DNA of 64,000 nt, taken from assembly GCA_024734555.1 (NCBI GenBank), contig JANPWX010020199.1, positions 1,055,985 through 1,119,984 of the forward strand, written 5' to 3'. The notes beneath the pieces were generated by a model. That model was given only the letters and a program-made list of their open reading frames with translations, ran no database searches and was not told where the DNA came from. Source of the stretch: Trochalopteron elliotii. Taxonomy: Eukaryota > Chordata > Aves > Passeriformes > Leiothrichidae. A program made the translations under genes and the position numbers. This document shows positions 24,601 through 37,645 of the stretch, in pieces; positions within the stretch are counted from its first letter, which is position 1; every line of letters begins with the position of its first letter.

Positions 24601-27600
24601 CTAAGTTTCACACTACCTGACATGCTGAAGTTTTGAAGTAGAAAACAGTTTTATATTTGTGTGTTATGTTGAAATACTTAAAATCAATCAGGAAAATGTC
24701 AGGCAGAGCTAGATCTATCAATTCCATCACCTTATAAAAGCATCAAATTATGTTCTGCAAAGTAACTATGAGTTGTTGCAACTGCAATATGCCCCAGTGA
24801 TAGATCCACGATGCACCAGCCAAGCTCCATGATGCTTTACAACTTAACAGATGTCAATGGGCCAAGAACTTTCAGCAATACTCAACTGCTTCTTCCTGAG
24901 GCTTTAGAGTGTTCCCTAGTGCATAAATTGCTCATCCTGAAGCTAAAAGGTTTTTCAACTTCATTTTCAGAGTTTGTCTCAGATGTATTCACAGATCTAA
25001 AAGTTCTGCTCTCTTAATTCCATATAAGACAAACCTATAGTAATTACAACAATTGCTTAAACACAGTTGCTTTGGTTTCGTCTTTTATTGGTGCCTTTTA
25101 GTACAAGACAAGTTAGCCTTGTCTGAAAAAAGTCATTTGAGATCAGCAATGAGTATAAAGGATAAGCTGTAGTTCCAACACCACATCAAGGAAAACAGGT
25201 GCTGAGCATTAGTAGGTACATTTATTGTTCTTGATTGTGTACAACAAAGCTCTAGGTTAACATGTTGGAAGGTATTTAGATTGCAATTATGAAAGAAGCT
25301 CACATGAAAATGTACATACCCAGGACTCAGCATGTAAAATGAAGTGCATATATTGCACCTTGGATTACACAGATTTCACAAGTGATCTCAGTCACTTGTA
25401 GACCACTTCCATGACAACGATCAGCTTCCTGATATTTTTGTTTGGTAGGAAAATCCCAAGACTCATGCCTAACTGAGTAATAAGAAATTTAGATATTCAG
25501 ATTAGAATTTCTCAAAATGAACAGAGGTGATAAATTTGTTTGTGATATGAGATTTAAAGGACTAGTGTTAACTTCATGATGCTCAAAAAAATTATTTCTG
25601 TTCTCATAAGGATACTCATACTTTCCAATGTATACAATGTAAATACAAAACCATTTTAACATTCAGAAGTATGGAATACTTACAAAACTTATTTTAGATT
25701 AATTTTGTGCACAATCAATCTCCAACTAATAACCAACTAATGGGATTAATAATGGGCTAAAATTTCTCCTATTTCTCATCACAAATTTTCCTCACATTGT
25801 GAGATTGCAAAAAATTGTTAAATTGCCCAAATCATAGCAGTTCCATTGTTCAACAGAGACTGAATTTTTCAGATCTCTGAGACTTAATATTTTTTTGTGT
25901 TGAGCTCTCACTGCGGCAGTTTGGGAGTTCACACATGCAAATAAAGCGTGTGCAAATACGAGCTAATAGACAATCAACCTGACATTTTTAATTTAGTGCT
26001 CAAATAAAAAATATAATAATAAAATATGTATGTTCCATCCATTTTTTTGAAGTTTGCATGTGCATGCAGGTAGTTACATAACAAACTACTGCTGCTTGTA
26101 TCTGTCATTTAAAAATGAAATGCAAAGAGTACTGAGAAAACATGACACTGCACTCATAGCCCTGAAAATCTGTCTGTTGATGAACATTAAATTTGCCATC
26201 TGGCTTCTGCACTGTAGGTGCCTTTGCAAGCCCTCAAAAATCAGTTTTGTTTGGGCTTGTGCAGAATCCTGTGCACCAGATGGCTTTCTTATTGAACTTG
26301 ACTCTCAAGTAGCTGGCCACAAATTAATATGCATTTTATCAATGCTGTAAAACTCCTTATCATGTTAAGTGACTCTAGCTTACCTTTGAAGTTTTTTACT
26401 CCTTTTTGATAATCAGAGGTTTCCTCTGACTTTCAATTTAATAAATGCATTTATGGACTTAGAAAAATCTGGCATCAGAAAATATATTGTAAAAGCAACT
26501 GAACATATCAAGTGTATAAACAGATGTGTATTTTCTATGAGCTTGTTCTTGAAGCTGTTAATAAGAAAAATGAAATTCAAAATTGTTTTATACAATAGTA
26601 TGTACAAGAAAATTACCCATTCTTTCTAAATGTCTCTGTCCACTGAAAGTATACTGAAAGTATAATGAGTATTTTTAATTTTTTTTGTATAAATTACAGA
26701 TAGGAAATACAGACTCCATCTGAGGGAAAAATCTAGCAATGTAGTTGAAAAATGGAATTGGTCCATCAAGACCATAAAGTCTTTGATTTCCAGGAGTCTA
26801 GGTTATCACTGGGAACAATTTCCATCTTTTTGTTATTATCTGTTGCAGTTTGTCTTTATCAGAATGGACACCCACATTTCACATTGACTAATTTACATTG
26901 GTTATGGATGCAGTCACTAGGAGTCACATATTTAACCATCTATTTCCACATGTGTATTCAATAAGGATGAATTTAGGATTGTACTTTTAAGACCCTGCCC
27001 ACTGTAATTATATCTAGATCAGTTTTACTTTTCACTGCTGCTGTATGTTTTATGGCTGCAGTGAATACTGTGGATATAAGCTTGGTCCAAAAAAATTAGG
27101 TTAATTTTATCAGATTAAGTATCTATTGTTCAGGAATGGGCAAGTCTGTGGAATACGGCACTAAATAGATTGGAAACACATTTCAAAAAGATGACAGAAA
27201 GCAGATTTTTTTTTGTATCCTCTTCCTTGTAGCAACAAGCAACAGCTTTTTAAAGGTAATTACATAAGGCTTAAAGCAAGCTCATTGCATTTTACTGTTA
27301 ATAATCACCTGTCTACTCTGCAAAGCTATGAATGCAAAGTATGCATATATATATTTATATTTCCAGTGTATAACACAGCCTTGGTGTGCAAAGTGTACTG
27401 CTGTCTTTTCTCTCACCCACACATAAGGGGAAATTAGCAGTGGGAAGCTGGTCCATCCACTTCAGGTGCCCTGCTATTCCCAGAGACATCTTGGCACAAC
27501 AGATAAAAGCAATGCCAATGTTAGTTATCTGTGACTAAAGTTATTATACCCAAAGAGGCTGTAGTGTTTTAGATGTATCTACATATCTTAATTTTATATT

Positions 27601-27770
27601 ACCTTTCTGAGAAATTCAACTCACAAATACTCCACCCTTCTTTCCCTGTTTTTCAAATTAACACAGATTCTTTCTGTTTCTTTGTAGCCTTACTGCTCTC
27701 CACTTCTTTTTCACTGGATTCTGCCTCATAAGCACTGAATTTTCTATTCCTTATTTTGTCTTCCTCATTT

Positions 27771-27839
27771 GGAATCATGGCAGACAAATGACTTCTGAAT
27801 TTCCGCACATGGAATCATGGAAGATGAATGACATTTGAA
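27771..27839 (+). repeat. Imperfect 40-bp tandem duplication
   Basis: GGAATCATGG at 27771 recurs at 27811. The following bases (CAGACAAATGACTTCTGAA versus AAGATGAATGACATTTGAA) match with a few substitutions, giving a period of 40 with one full and one partial unit. Confidence 0.7.
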
Positions 27840-28030
27840 ACTTTTGAAAGGTTTTTGAATCCCACCTGATTGAACAACAACTTTTGGCAAAATTTCTTTG
27901 CCAATTTGCCTGCATCTTGTAGTAGGATTTGTTCTGGAGATCTTTTAGTCAATAAAACTCAACCCAACCCCCAAATTACTGCCTGAAATGATTATTTGTC
28001 AACCCTGTGATAATGCAAAACATGGTGTGT

Positions 28031-28080
28031 GGTTTTTTGTGGGTTTTTTGTTGTTGTTGTTGTTTTGTTTTTGTTTTTTT
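28031..28080 (+). repeat. G/T low-complexity tract with (GTT)n
   Basis: Fifty bases made only of G and T, including five GTT units near 28050 and several T runs. It is a simple-sequence tract with no other visible function. Confidence 0.8.
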
Positions 28081-30568
28081 AATCTATAAAATGCGCCCAA
28101 TGGAACACTATCCAAAGACACTTTTGCAGGAACAGTTGACAGGTCGTTTTTGTGATAAAGACTAGGCTGTCTCCAGCCTTGTTTGAATTAGTGGCAAAAC
28201 AATCTTTAGATGATAATGGTTCTTTTATTATCAATTTGTGTTGGTGAACTTTGAGATGTTGAAAATCATGAAGTTCTGTATCACATACAGAATTATCAAA
28301 CAATTGAGTACATCAACTTCTTTCCCTCAGAAAGCTCTAATATCCACCTAATAACATACATTGTAGCCCTAGAGTTGACTGTATACATTGCCCTGAATGT
28401 TGTGTTCATCTTTGCAATCACTGGTAATTCCTAAGTGGGGCTATATCAGATTTTTGTAAGAAGCCTGATATAGAAGTGGTTTATACGTGAAATAAGTTTT
28501 AAGTGGTTTAAGTGGTTTAATACGTTCATTTTCCCTGTCAACTTAAGTAAATACAAAGTTGCTTTCTTTTACTTTATTAAGAGCAGCACAATGCTGCAGT
28601 GTTTCGGGTAAGTAAATAAGACTGTTTTTTACTAGTGCATTACAAAAAAATATAGCTATGGCTTATAGAAAAATGCACTAAGGAGACAAGAAGAAACCTT
28701 AATTTCCAGCCTTAGTCATTTAATGAGCCAGTAAATGTTTTCCTTTCTCAGATTAAATGCCATACAAAAGAGACATAAATTATAGTGAAACTATAGAATA
28801 TTAAAAAGCTGACTCAAATGCTGGAAGGCAAAGAGAAAATATCCAAAATACCAACAGGATAATCTGCCTATGGCAGGATAATGATTTAAAAAGTCATATC
28901 ATAAACAGTTTAAAACAATTCAAATCATAAAGCAGTTGTGTACCAATTCTTTCCCATGGGAAAAAACAAAAAAGGAATTGTTAGAACTGAGAGTTACTAG
29001 TTATGATCTTAAAACAAGGATTTCATTTTTACTAAATACGTGATCTTCTCTGGGATTACACTGCAGTTCCACACTGCATTTAATTGCAATTCCATCACTA
29101 AAATAAAAGCAGGTATCCTAGGGATGTTTACTTACAATGTTATTTCCAATTTCCCTTCTCTAAACTACAACAAAAGAAAGACTTAATAGTAACAATTTCA
29201 CAATTTTGTGAAGAGCTACAGGATTTCCAGAAGGCAACCATGTGTGGGAGTAGGTGCAGACAACACATGAGAGGTGCTGTCTCCTATCTGACCAGACAGA
29301 AGGAGAAGCACTGTCTTTTCTTATCCCCATAGGCTGCTGGAGGTTTATTCATCTGACACTTGGTACTGCCTGAAGCACTGACAACTGGTTCTTGCTCCAG
29401 AATCATCTGCCCTGGGGTTAGTTCACCTATGAATGTCCTGTAGTATTTGAGGAAGCAGTTTCATTATCTCTGTATCTGTCTCAGTCTTGGCATATTCCTG
29501 GTGAAACTGTTTAGGTATAGGGCACTCAAGGATGAGGGATTATGGCAGGATGAGGAATGGACCTGCTCTGAAAATCTCCACCTCAACCTACAATACATGC
29601 TCACTGAGAAGCGAAGAGTGAGGCTGAGCTCTTTCACTTGCCAGAGTTTACAAAGAGAAGAGAGACCCTCACCTTTCCCACAGTTTCCAATCCTCTCCCC
29701 AGTGTGGAAATAACCTGATGGATAACACCGGTGTGGAAGAGAGTCTCCTTGCTGAGCAGATCACAGAGCAACGCAGTGACTAAGGAGTCTGGGATCCATT
29801 CTGTACTTTCATTAGGAGGTAGGAGGGTGAGATGGAGCACCTTTGGATGAAAGCCTCCTCGAACATGTGCTGTTTGTATTGCACAGTGTGCACTGCTGGC
29901 ACCTGCTGGCATGGAACCTGTGCACCAGAAGCAGCACCACAGAGCACTTCCCACTGATGTAGGACACTGTCTTACCCGAGGACAGTCAAAGTGGCATTTC
30001 TCATGTCTAAGGACCCTGCCTTCTGCCACTGCTGACATGTCTGCCACAGTGTTAGCTCAGCTGAGGGAGACAGCATGCATTCTTTTTACCGTTTGAGCAT
30101 TAAGGAAAGGAATAAAGTTATCATTTGCCTTCACTGGTCTCTGGGGGCAGAATACATGCTCAGAGCTATTACTCTTTTTATCATTCCCAATTCACAGGTT
30201 GTGTGCTAGCAGCAGGGACTGTTGTGGTCATAGTGAATGGGTGGATGTGGTGCTCATAGGGACTTAGCTGGTAGGAACAACTTCTTCCTTCCTCCATTCC
30301 CAAATGTGCTTTATCTTTGGATTAATGCAGTCACAAGGGAGATGGATAATGGATGCAGACCAAAGAAAAGCAGCTCTTGCCATTTATCCAGGCTGCAGGT
30401 GATCAGAACCTCTGAAAGATGTAAAGAATGGGGTGAACAGAAAAGCAACAAGGTAAACTCAGGAAACTGCCCAAGCATAGGTTCTGTGGCTATGTGAATA
30501 GCAGTAAAACAGTGGCATCACTAACTTTTGCCAAAAGTTGTTTTGGTTGTTGTTCTGGGAGCCAGACC

Positions 30569-30775
30569 AAAATAAAAGCAAAATAAAACAAAAGCAAAAT
30601 AAAATAAAAGTAAAATAAAATAAAATAAAATAAAATAAAATAAAATAAAATAAAATAAAATAAAATAAAATAAAATAAAATAAAATAAAATAAAATAAAA
30701 TAAAATAAAACACCCAAATATTTTTAAAGAAAAAGCAAAAAAAAAAAAAAAAGAAAAAAAGAAAAAAAAGAGAGA
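30569..30775 (+). repeat. (TAAAA)20 pentanucleotide microsatellite with A-rich flanks
   Basis: From 30611 to 30710 the sequence is exactly 20 pure TAAAA units. Degenerate AAAAT/AAAGC units precede it from about 30569, and an A-rich tract with scattered G follows from about 30724 to 30775. The long open frames on the minus strand here are a by-product of this repeat. Confidence 0.95.
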
Positions 30776-32152
30776 AGTTCATAGCAGTGAATAAACTAGC
30801 AATGATAGCCACAAAGACGAATCCTAGTACTGAGGAGGATTTTGGAGATGACAGATAAAGAGATCATAGTATCTTTGTCATGTCAAATGTCAGAATTTTG
30901 GGACTGTGATTAAAACCTCTTTACTCTAGAATTGCTGCAAGGAGGCACTGTGGCTCGAAACAAAGGTTCTCAAAGCCTGAAAGGTGGCAGTCAAATAAGA
31001 TTGCAGTTGAAAAGATACATCAAAGCAAAAACCTTATGAGAGGATATTCAATTAGACCACAGTTATACAGTTACAAAAATCTCTTTTGATTTTCATTGCT
31101 GCCAGAAATTTGGAAAAAAAACCCCCAAAACTATGGAGACAGCCAAATTGAAAAAAATAAGGACAGAAACAGCCAAGTGATCTTTTATTTGGGTAACTTC
31201 ATAGGCAGCTATAACAAGAAAGCTGAATTTGCAGATAAAATAGACATTAAAGCTTTCAGTTAAAATTAAGAACCAAGGTATTTTTGAATTCCATACCAAA
31301 TACTTTTCAATGTCCTTAGACAGGGAAACAGGTTAAAGAATATGACTCAGTAGAAAAATCCAGCTGTCTCTATACAACCAGATTTACAGCTCCTAGATTC
31401 ACTCCTGGCCGAAGAAATTCAAAATGTGATAACAGCAAGCAGTAGAAATGCAGGCAACAGTTTGCCAAGAACAGAAGTTTTGCAAAGGAGAGGGAAAATA
31501 TGTATTTAAAATAATAATTCTGCCTTAGAAAATCCTGGTTATCCATAAGGAAGCAGTAAAGAGATTTTTAGGAAAAAAAGCAGTGATTAACTTCTTTGGG
31601 AGATGCAGAGCAGATAGGTACATAACAAGGCAGGTCCAGAGCTAGTATAATGTCAGATCAGGAATGTTCAGATTGAAATGCAGTAAAGAGAGGTATTTGA
31701 GGTCAAACAATGGGGAAAAACAGACATAGTACTGAACTCATTAAAGTAACTGAAGTTTAGAATTGACACAATTCTAATGTCAATTCTAGTATCTCAAGCC
31801 AGTACTCCAGAAATCTAGCAGTCAAGAAATATTATTACTTAAAATATACTAACCTTGGCTGGTCTTCTATACTGTGCAACATAACACCATGTGATGAACT
31901 CCTAAGACTGGAAAATGAAATATTTACATCCTGTGCCTGAGATTACTATGATCTGTGGAAGAATTTATTTAAGAAAAGACAATCTGTCTAATACATAGAT
32001 ATATGTAATATGTTCAAAATAAGAAAGAGTCATAATGTGAGTTTATATAGATTGTTTTGTTTATACTAATAAAGAATTTATTGCTTTGTATTTATACTTT
32101 ATTACTAATTGCTGAACAGAAAGGAGCCAAAGTAAATATTTATATAATATTT

Positions 32153-32201
32153 ATATAAATATTTATATTATTTATATTATAAATAATATAAATATTTATA
32201 T
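32153..32201. repeat. Perfect AT-only palindrome, 22-bp arms, 5-base loop
   Basis: Arms at 32153-32174 and 32180-32201 are exact reverse complements separated by TATTA. Both arms contain only A and T. It sits within about 100 bases of ATATTTATA-rich sequence (about 32134-32230). Such sequences can extrude cruciforms and are prone to deletion. Confidence 0.9.
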
Positions 32202-32989
32202 TATTTGTATCATATATTTATATTTATATGAAATTACTTTTAAAGTAGCTCTGTTGAAAGAACAGAAAGGACAGTGTGATTCAGATTATATATATATATT
32301 TACATGCAAGCTCCAAATGATTCTCCAAACAACGTTTTCCTTTCCTACTCTGCCTTACACCTAGGATGAGAAGGAAATGAAGGAGATCACATGAGTCTTC
32401 TATAGTCTTTCATTTCAAATTGAATTGAAATTGCTCATTGTAGTGTAACACCCCAACACCACTTGTAGAATCAGGAGGCAATTCTAAATGTCAGCAATAT
32501 TAGTGGAAAAAATGCTACGATGCTTATATCTCCTTGGGATATTGAGAGCATAGAATGCTGTTGGGAGAGGAAATGATTTTAAGCAGACATAATATGTGAT
32601 TAAGTAAATGCTTAGGAAAGGAAAAAAATCATTCTCTCCAAATTCATTCAATAGTAGTTGAAATTAAAATAGGTTAAGTATAAAGATCAAATATTCTGGG
32701 TATTGCAGTATTTGGTGTACATACTCAGTTCCTCATACATCTTTGCAGAGTCAACAGGAGACATCTAATGAGCTAGCAGGAATGGAAAAAGGTTCACCGC
32801 TGGTGATGCTTCATCAGAGATGTGAAAGCTGTCAGAGACTACTGCCAAAAAGATTCACTCTGAAAACTTCTAAATTAATACTACAATTTAACTCTATCAT
32901 TAGTGGTATATAGTACTAATATTGATGATGAAAAACTGGGCCAGAACTAATTTTTTAAGAAAAGGGCTGCATGTCCAGTGGTGCAATCT

Positions 32990-33290
32990 GAATCATAGGT
33001 CCGTAGAATGGTTGAGTTGAAAAGAACCTTAAGGGTCATCTTGTTCCAACTCCCTGCCATAGCCAGATGCACTTTCCACTAGACCAGGTTACTCAGAGCC
33101 TCCTCCAGTCTGACCTTGAATATTTTCAGGACTGGGGCATCCTTAGCTTCTCTGGGCACCCTGCTCATGTGCCTCACCACCCTCACAGTGAAGAATTTCT
33201 TACTAATACCTAATCCAAATCTACTGTCTTTCAGTTTAAAGATATTACTCCCTGGTCTTCCCGTTTTGAAGGTGAAATGCCTGCTAACAT
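32990..33290 (-). mobile_element. CR1-type LINE fragment (3' end), antisense
   Basis: Contains the ordered landmarks of the avian CR1 3' region in reverse: GTAGAATGGTTGAGTTGAAA, GTTCCAACTCCCTGCCAT, CACTAGACCAGGTTACTCAG, GACTGGGGCATCC, GCCTCACCACCCTCACAGTG and AAGAATTTCTTACTAATACC, then TTTCAGTTTAAAG. The copy is 5'-truncated near 33290. It begins with an AATCATAGG remnant of the CR1 terminal octamer at its 3' end. Confidence 0.9.
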
Positions 33291-36200
33291 CAGGAGTGCC
33301 AGATCTTGATGCTTGGGAGCAGCCTGCTTCTTCTCAGCTGTGATGTCTTGCTGGATTTCCCACCATTGCATGTAGACTGCTGTATGGGCTGACTACACAA
33401 TTTGAAGGGGCTTATATAGACCAGTGCTGAGCTCTGTGACTTGGCTTTTTCTTTCCTTTATTCCCAGGAGTTGCACTAGACCTTCCTGTAAATGTCATTA
33501 GAAGAACTGTGTTAGGGAACAAAAGCAACAGTCAAACAAATAGCCAAGGAACATGAGCAGAAAGCTAACAATATAGTTAAAATATCAGAGACAAAGATGT
33601 ACATGAAAGGAATGGAAATCAATCTCCAGTAAACTGAATCAACTTTTCATAACAGCGCAACTTATAATCTTCATGGTACTTTCGTCCTGCTGCTCCAGGA
33701 AAACGTTTTGAAGCCTGCACTATCCTAGATTAATGACTGAATCTAAATTACCATTGTTGCACCTCAAAAAATTCAATAGCTGGTTAAAAATACTCAAAAC
33801 TACATTAAGGCAGTGAAGCATTTTGCAGAGCCAAGCTGCAATTGTTTTTGTGAGATGCTATGTTTAACCACATTAGAGGAGCCATATGTGGCAGGAACAT
33901 AATTATCTGTATAAAATCCAAGAAGAAGTGTACTCAGTATTGTGCATTTGTGAGTGAAGATAGGATTTATAATACTGTTTATAGCCGAGCTTGCCTGAAG
34001 CTTCAAATCATATGACACAGTTTAAATACTTTTAAGATTTAAAAGCTCTCAGTTATTCTGGCCTCAATGCTCTATACTGTACTTCTTGTCTCATGCTGAA
34101 ACTCAGCTAGAAGATTTCAGGTAAAAATAACAAGAAGAGTAAAAGAATTTGTTTGTCTTCATAATGTGAAACTTACATTGGGGAGAAGTTGGTTGGTTGG
34201 TTGGTTGGTTGGTTGGTTGGTTGGTTGGTTGGTTGGGAAGAAGTCATCTGAGATACTGTTCATCATGCCAATACCTGAATTGTTATTGTAGAGAAAAAAA
34301 CAAGCAAAACACAACATTCAAGGCTGCATTTAAAAAATGTGTTATAGATCTGAAACATAACTCAGATGAAAAAAGGAAACAGAAATCCATAATAATCCAG
34401 GCTGAAGAAACACTGAGAAATAACAAGGCAAAATAACCTGCAAATGGGTTTAACAATGTGGTTCCAGGCTAAGAAGACCATAATCATGCTCAGCCTTTGA
34501 GCCTAAGGCCATCTTTAAAGAAATACTGGCTCCATAAATGTCCAGCATGTATTTCAAAATATTACCATCTTTGCTGTATTCTGAATGATGGGAAAAGGAA
34601 AGGTGTTTCAAACAGAGGAGTTAACTAAAAAATTAAGTATATTTCTAAATATGGATACATATATATAATGACCTAAGTATCAGAAGCAACAAAGTAAATT
34701 CTTTCTTTTTCAAGACATAAGCAAAACCAAACCAAAAATTTTTATTTGATATAAAGCACTGGAGAAATTTGGGGTTTTGGGTTATAGACCACAAAAGTAT
34801 TAGAAAATATTTTCTTTAAAAATGCACGGTGCATAGCTTTGAGTGGTACATTTGTTTTATAAATTTAGATTAAACTATTTAGAGTAATGACATATATATA
34901 TATGAAATATAGTTCTGAGGAGACTGATAGTTGCCTTCCTCAGAAAATGTTCTTCCTTTTTGACATGTATAGTTGATATGTTGGAAATAAAGATGACATC
35001 CTTGATCTCCTTCGGTGTCAGTTTGAAATACCAAACAATTTTTTTGGTTGTTGCTGTTGTCCTGTTTTATTTTAGCTTTCAAAATACTGAAGCAATATGG
35101 TGAAAAGAAAAATTTTCGTATATCCTCATTTAAAAGGCTAATCAAGGTTTATCTGTGTATTTAGAAGTATTGTTCTCATCTGCACAGGTGTTAAATCCAT
35201 GTTCATGTTAAATATTGAGATTTCTGTTTGAAAGTAGCTTGAGGTTTTGCTGTGATCTTTCTGCCAAATTCTGTTTCAACTTTAACAAATGAATATAGCT
35301 CAACCTGAGATATAATTCAATGTGCAGAATGACTCACAGTGTTGTAAAACTGTTTACGGTGACCTGATCTGAATTAATTTCAGAATAATCCCACTCTGCC
35401 TGTTGCAGTACAGCCATTTACTGTCTTGTCAGCCCAGACCGGTTTTGCCCCCAGGACAATTTGTGTTTTTGCAAGTAAAGAGGCGAAGATACATTGACCC
35501 CTTTCTTTGTAAACAAATCTACTTGCTGGTTGGATAAAAAGGAGGCAGGTTAGACAGATTTCATAATGACACAATTTTAATGTACAGAAAGTTTATGCTG
35601 GCTTTTGTGGAAAAAGAATCAGGAGGCCTGTCAGTATGCTACTTGGAACCACTCAATGCATGGGTCATAAAAACAGCACAAGCCACATGGAGGCTTGTTT
35701 ACAGTCTTCTCAGACTACAAGCTTCCATGTACTTCCAAGATTAGTTGCTGAAGGGAAGATGTCTACACAAACAACAAATTTCTACTCTTTTTTTTTTTTT
35801 AGTAGGAAAATGTGATCACCAGTCAAAATATTTGTCATTTAAAGGTATGAAAGTAGTTCAGTATATTTAGTAAAGTAAGTTCTGAATCCAATGTTGTAGT
35901 CTTCCTAAGTCTATTGGTTTTGTGAAGTCGTTACTTTAACGGAAAACTTATCTGAAAAGATGTTTATTTTATGTTTTAAGTGTAAGGTGGAAATAAGAAG
36001 AGTCAAACACAAGGCAGATAAATATACTGAAATATTGTTTAGTCTTTTCCACTCTCCCCAGTGTAGTTGATGAACAAAATTCTTTCTTCATTCTTTTGAT
36101 TCCTGTTCATTGAGTAAACTCATTATTTACAAGAATACAAATCTTTTAAAGAGTTTTAATTTTAGTGAATTCCTTCTTTGATTTAAAGATGCCAACTCAG

Positions 36201-36849
36201 ACATTTGGACACATAAGCATCCTCCAGACCCTATTCCATTTGAGCATTGCTACCTGATGCTTTTGCTTTCAGGTAGTTAGAAGCTGATTATTTGGATTCA
36301 CTTAGAGGTATCAAAGTCAGTTGATTTATTTATAATTTTCTATCTTAAAAATTTTTGGTTTATTTTTTTTCTATGACTATTTTTGGCTTTTTTTTTTCTG
36401 GTCCTAAAATTGGCAGGACTCCTCAAAAATACCTTCCAGTGGTTCAGAGGTTATTTTGGCTATTTTCTCAAATATTGTATTCCCAAGGCTCTGATAATTT
36501 GGAAGCACCCATTTTATCTCAGTGCTTTTTATTTCCCTCATACTCTGTTCAGCAAAATTTGTACTGTCAAATGCCTGGTTGCAAACTTTTTTGGGGAAGT
36601 TGAACATAGAAGGCCAAATCCTCCATTGTGAGAAGTGTCTTTTTAAATGAAACTCGAAACACTGCACAAAGGTATGGCTCGCTCTACACAAAAAAATTCT
36701 TTTGCTTGTTTGTTTCATGGAACGTAAAAGATTTGTTTTGAAATCACACTGCTTGTATGACTTTAATTTAAAACGAAACATCCAAAAATACAGCGATGGG
36801 GCTACTAGTATGCCATGCTATAAGATTTTTTTTTTTCTACTTTAAAAAA
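33291..36849. other. Proximal upstream flank of MCTP1
   Basis: AT-rich non-coding DNA between the CR1 fragment and the CpG island. It contains a (GGTT)n microsatellite and short T runs (for example 35789-35800). No exon was recognised. Promoter-proximal enhancers may lie here but nothing specific can be named. Confidence 0.5.
34188..34237 (+). repeat. (GGTT)n tetranucleotide microsatellite
   Basis: About 50 bases of uninterrupted GTTG/GGTT, roughly 12 units. The GG dinucleotides at regular 4-base spacing could form two-tetrad quadruplexes. Confidence 0.95.
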
Positions 36850-37412
36850 GACGAGAACGGCAGACGAGCTGAGGGGTTTTTTCCCCCCCATACCTGGCGG
36901 GTCCTGCTGGGCCTGGCTCTGCATTCTGTACCCACCGCTGCCGAAGGACAGAGCCGCTGACGAGGCCCGTATTTCCCGCAGCGCTTTCTGTACGTGCATG
37001 AACAAATCCCACTGAACCTTCACTCCACAAAGTTACCGCGTGTCGGGGATGATGCGTGCTGTCCAGGGAGCCGCCTCACGTTCTCACCTTCACCCAGAGA
37101 TCTGGGTGTTTCCCGGCCCCATGGAGACTGCAGGATGTCGGCGCTCTCACTCCGCGGCCTCCGGGGCGTGCGCCCTCCCAGCATCCCGCACTGGGAAGCC
37201 GTCTCCACTGCTGGGAACAGGTGGAGAGGTGGCCAGGGCAAGCCCCCTCCGGCCAAGTTCTCATGTGCATTGCCGCACGCATCTATATGCGAGCCGCCGC
37301 TCTCCCGGCACTTTTTTTGCCAGGTAACTTTTTTTGCCAGGCTTCGCGCCGCTCGCCGCCACCGAGGGACCACCCAGGGTGGTGGGCTTAGGCTGGCAAA
37401 CTTTCTGCCCAG

Positions 37413-37496
37413 ATGGGCCAGGGTGGCAGCTTCGTCCTTCCTTTATCTTCAACATCACGGCCGCAGCACCATCCTCCCTCGGGCGCGCCACGCTGA
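37413..37496 (+). other. Possible upstream ORF in the MCTP1 5' leader
   Basis: An ATG at 37413 opens a 27-codon frame ending at TGA 37494-37496, about 150 bases before the MCTP1 ATG and in a different frame. If transcription begins upstream of 37413 this short frame could damp translation of the main frame. If it begins downstream, the uORF is not in the mRNA. The transcription start is unknown, so this is only a candidate. Confidence 0.25.
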
Positions 37497-37645
37497 GCGG
37501 GGGGCGGTGCGGCGGAGCCCTGCGCTCGTTCCGGCAGCGGGCGCCGCTCCGTTTCGGCCCGCCCCGCACTGGAGAGAGGGCTACAGGCTCCGGCGGGCTC
37601 TGCTGCTGCTGCCACTGCCGCCGCCCCCGTCGCTGGAGGAGAAGG

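Larger units (their letters stand above)
17619..32989. other. Long non-coding flank, poor in recognisable transposons
   Basis: About 15 kb of AT-rich DNA with only short chance reading frames. Apart from the LTR-like block near 24 kb and simple repeats (18271-18342, 27771-27839, 28031-28080, 30569-30775, 32153-32201), I recognise no mobile elements and no exons. This could be regulatory DNA upstream of MCTP1, which only cross-species alignment would show. Confidence 0.45.

Noticed and set aside
29634..30047. 137-codon minus-strand ORF
   Set aside because: No known domain or repeats of a coding family. Codon content and length are compatible with chance in a GC-richer patch.
30459..30812. Phe/Leu/Tyr/Ile-rich minus-strand ORFs resembling membrane segments
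   Set aside because: They are direct translations of the (TTTTA)20 microsatellite and its flanks.
1..36849. A neighbouring gene such as FAM81B, expected head-to-head with MCTP1 by human gene order
   Set aside because: No frame in the upstream 37 kb showed recognisable FAM81B-like coiled-coil sequence. The gene may lie further upstream.
37334..37645. N-terminal extension of MCTP1 upstream of 37646
   Set aside because: The frame is open upstream to about 37334, but the first in-frame codon there is TTG, not ATG. No in-frame ATG precedes 37646, and homology starts at the 37646 Met.
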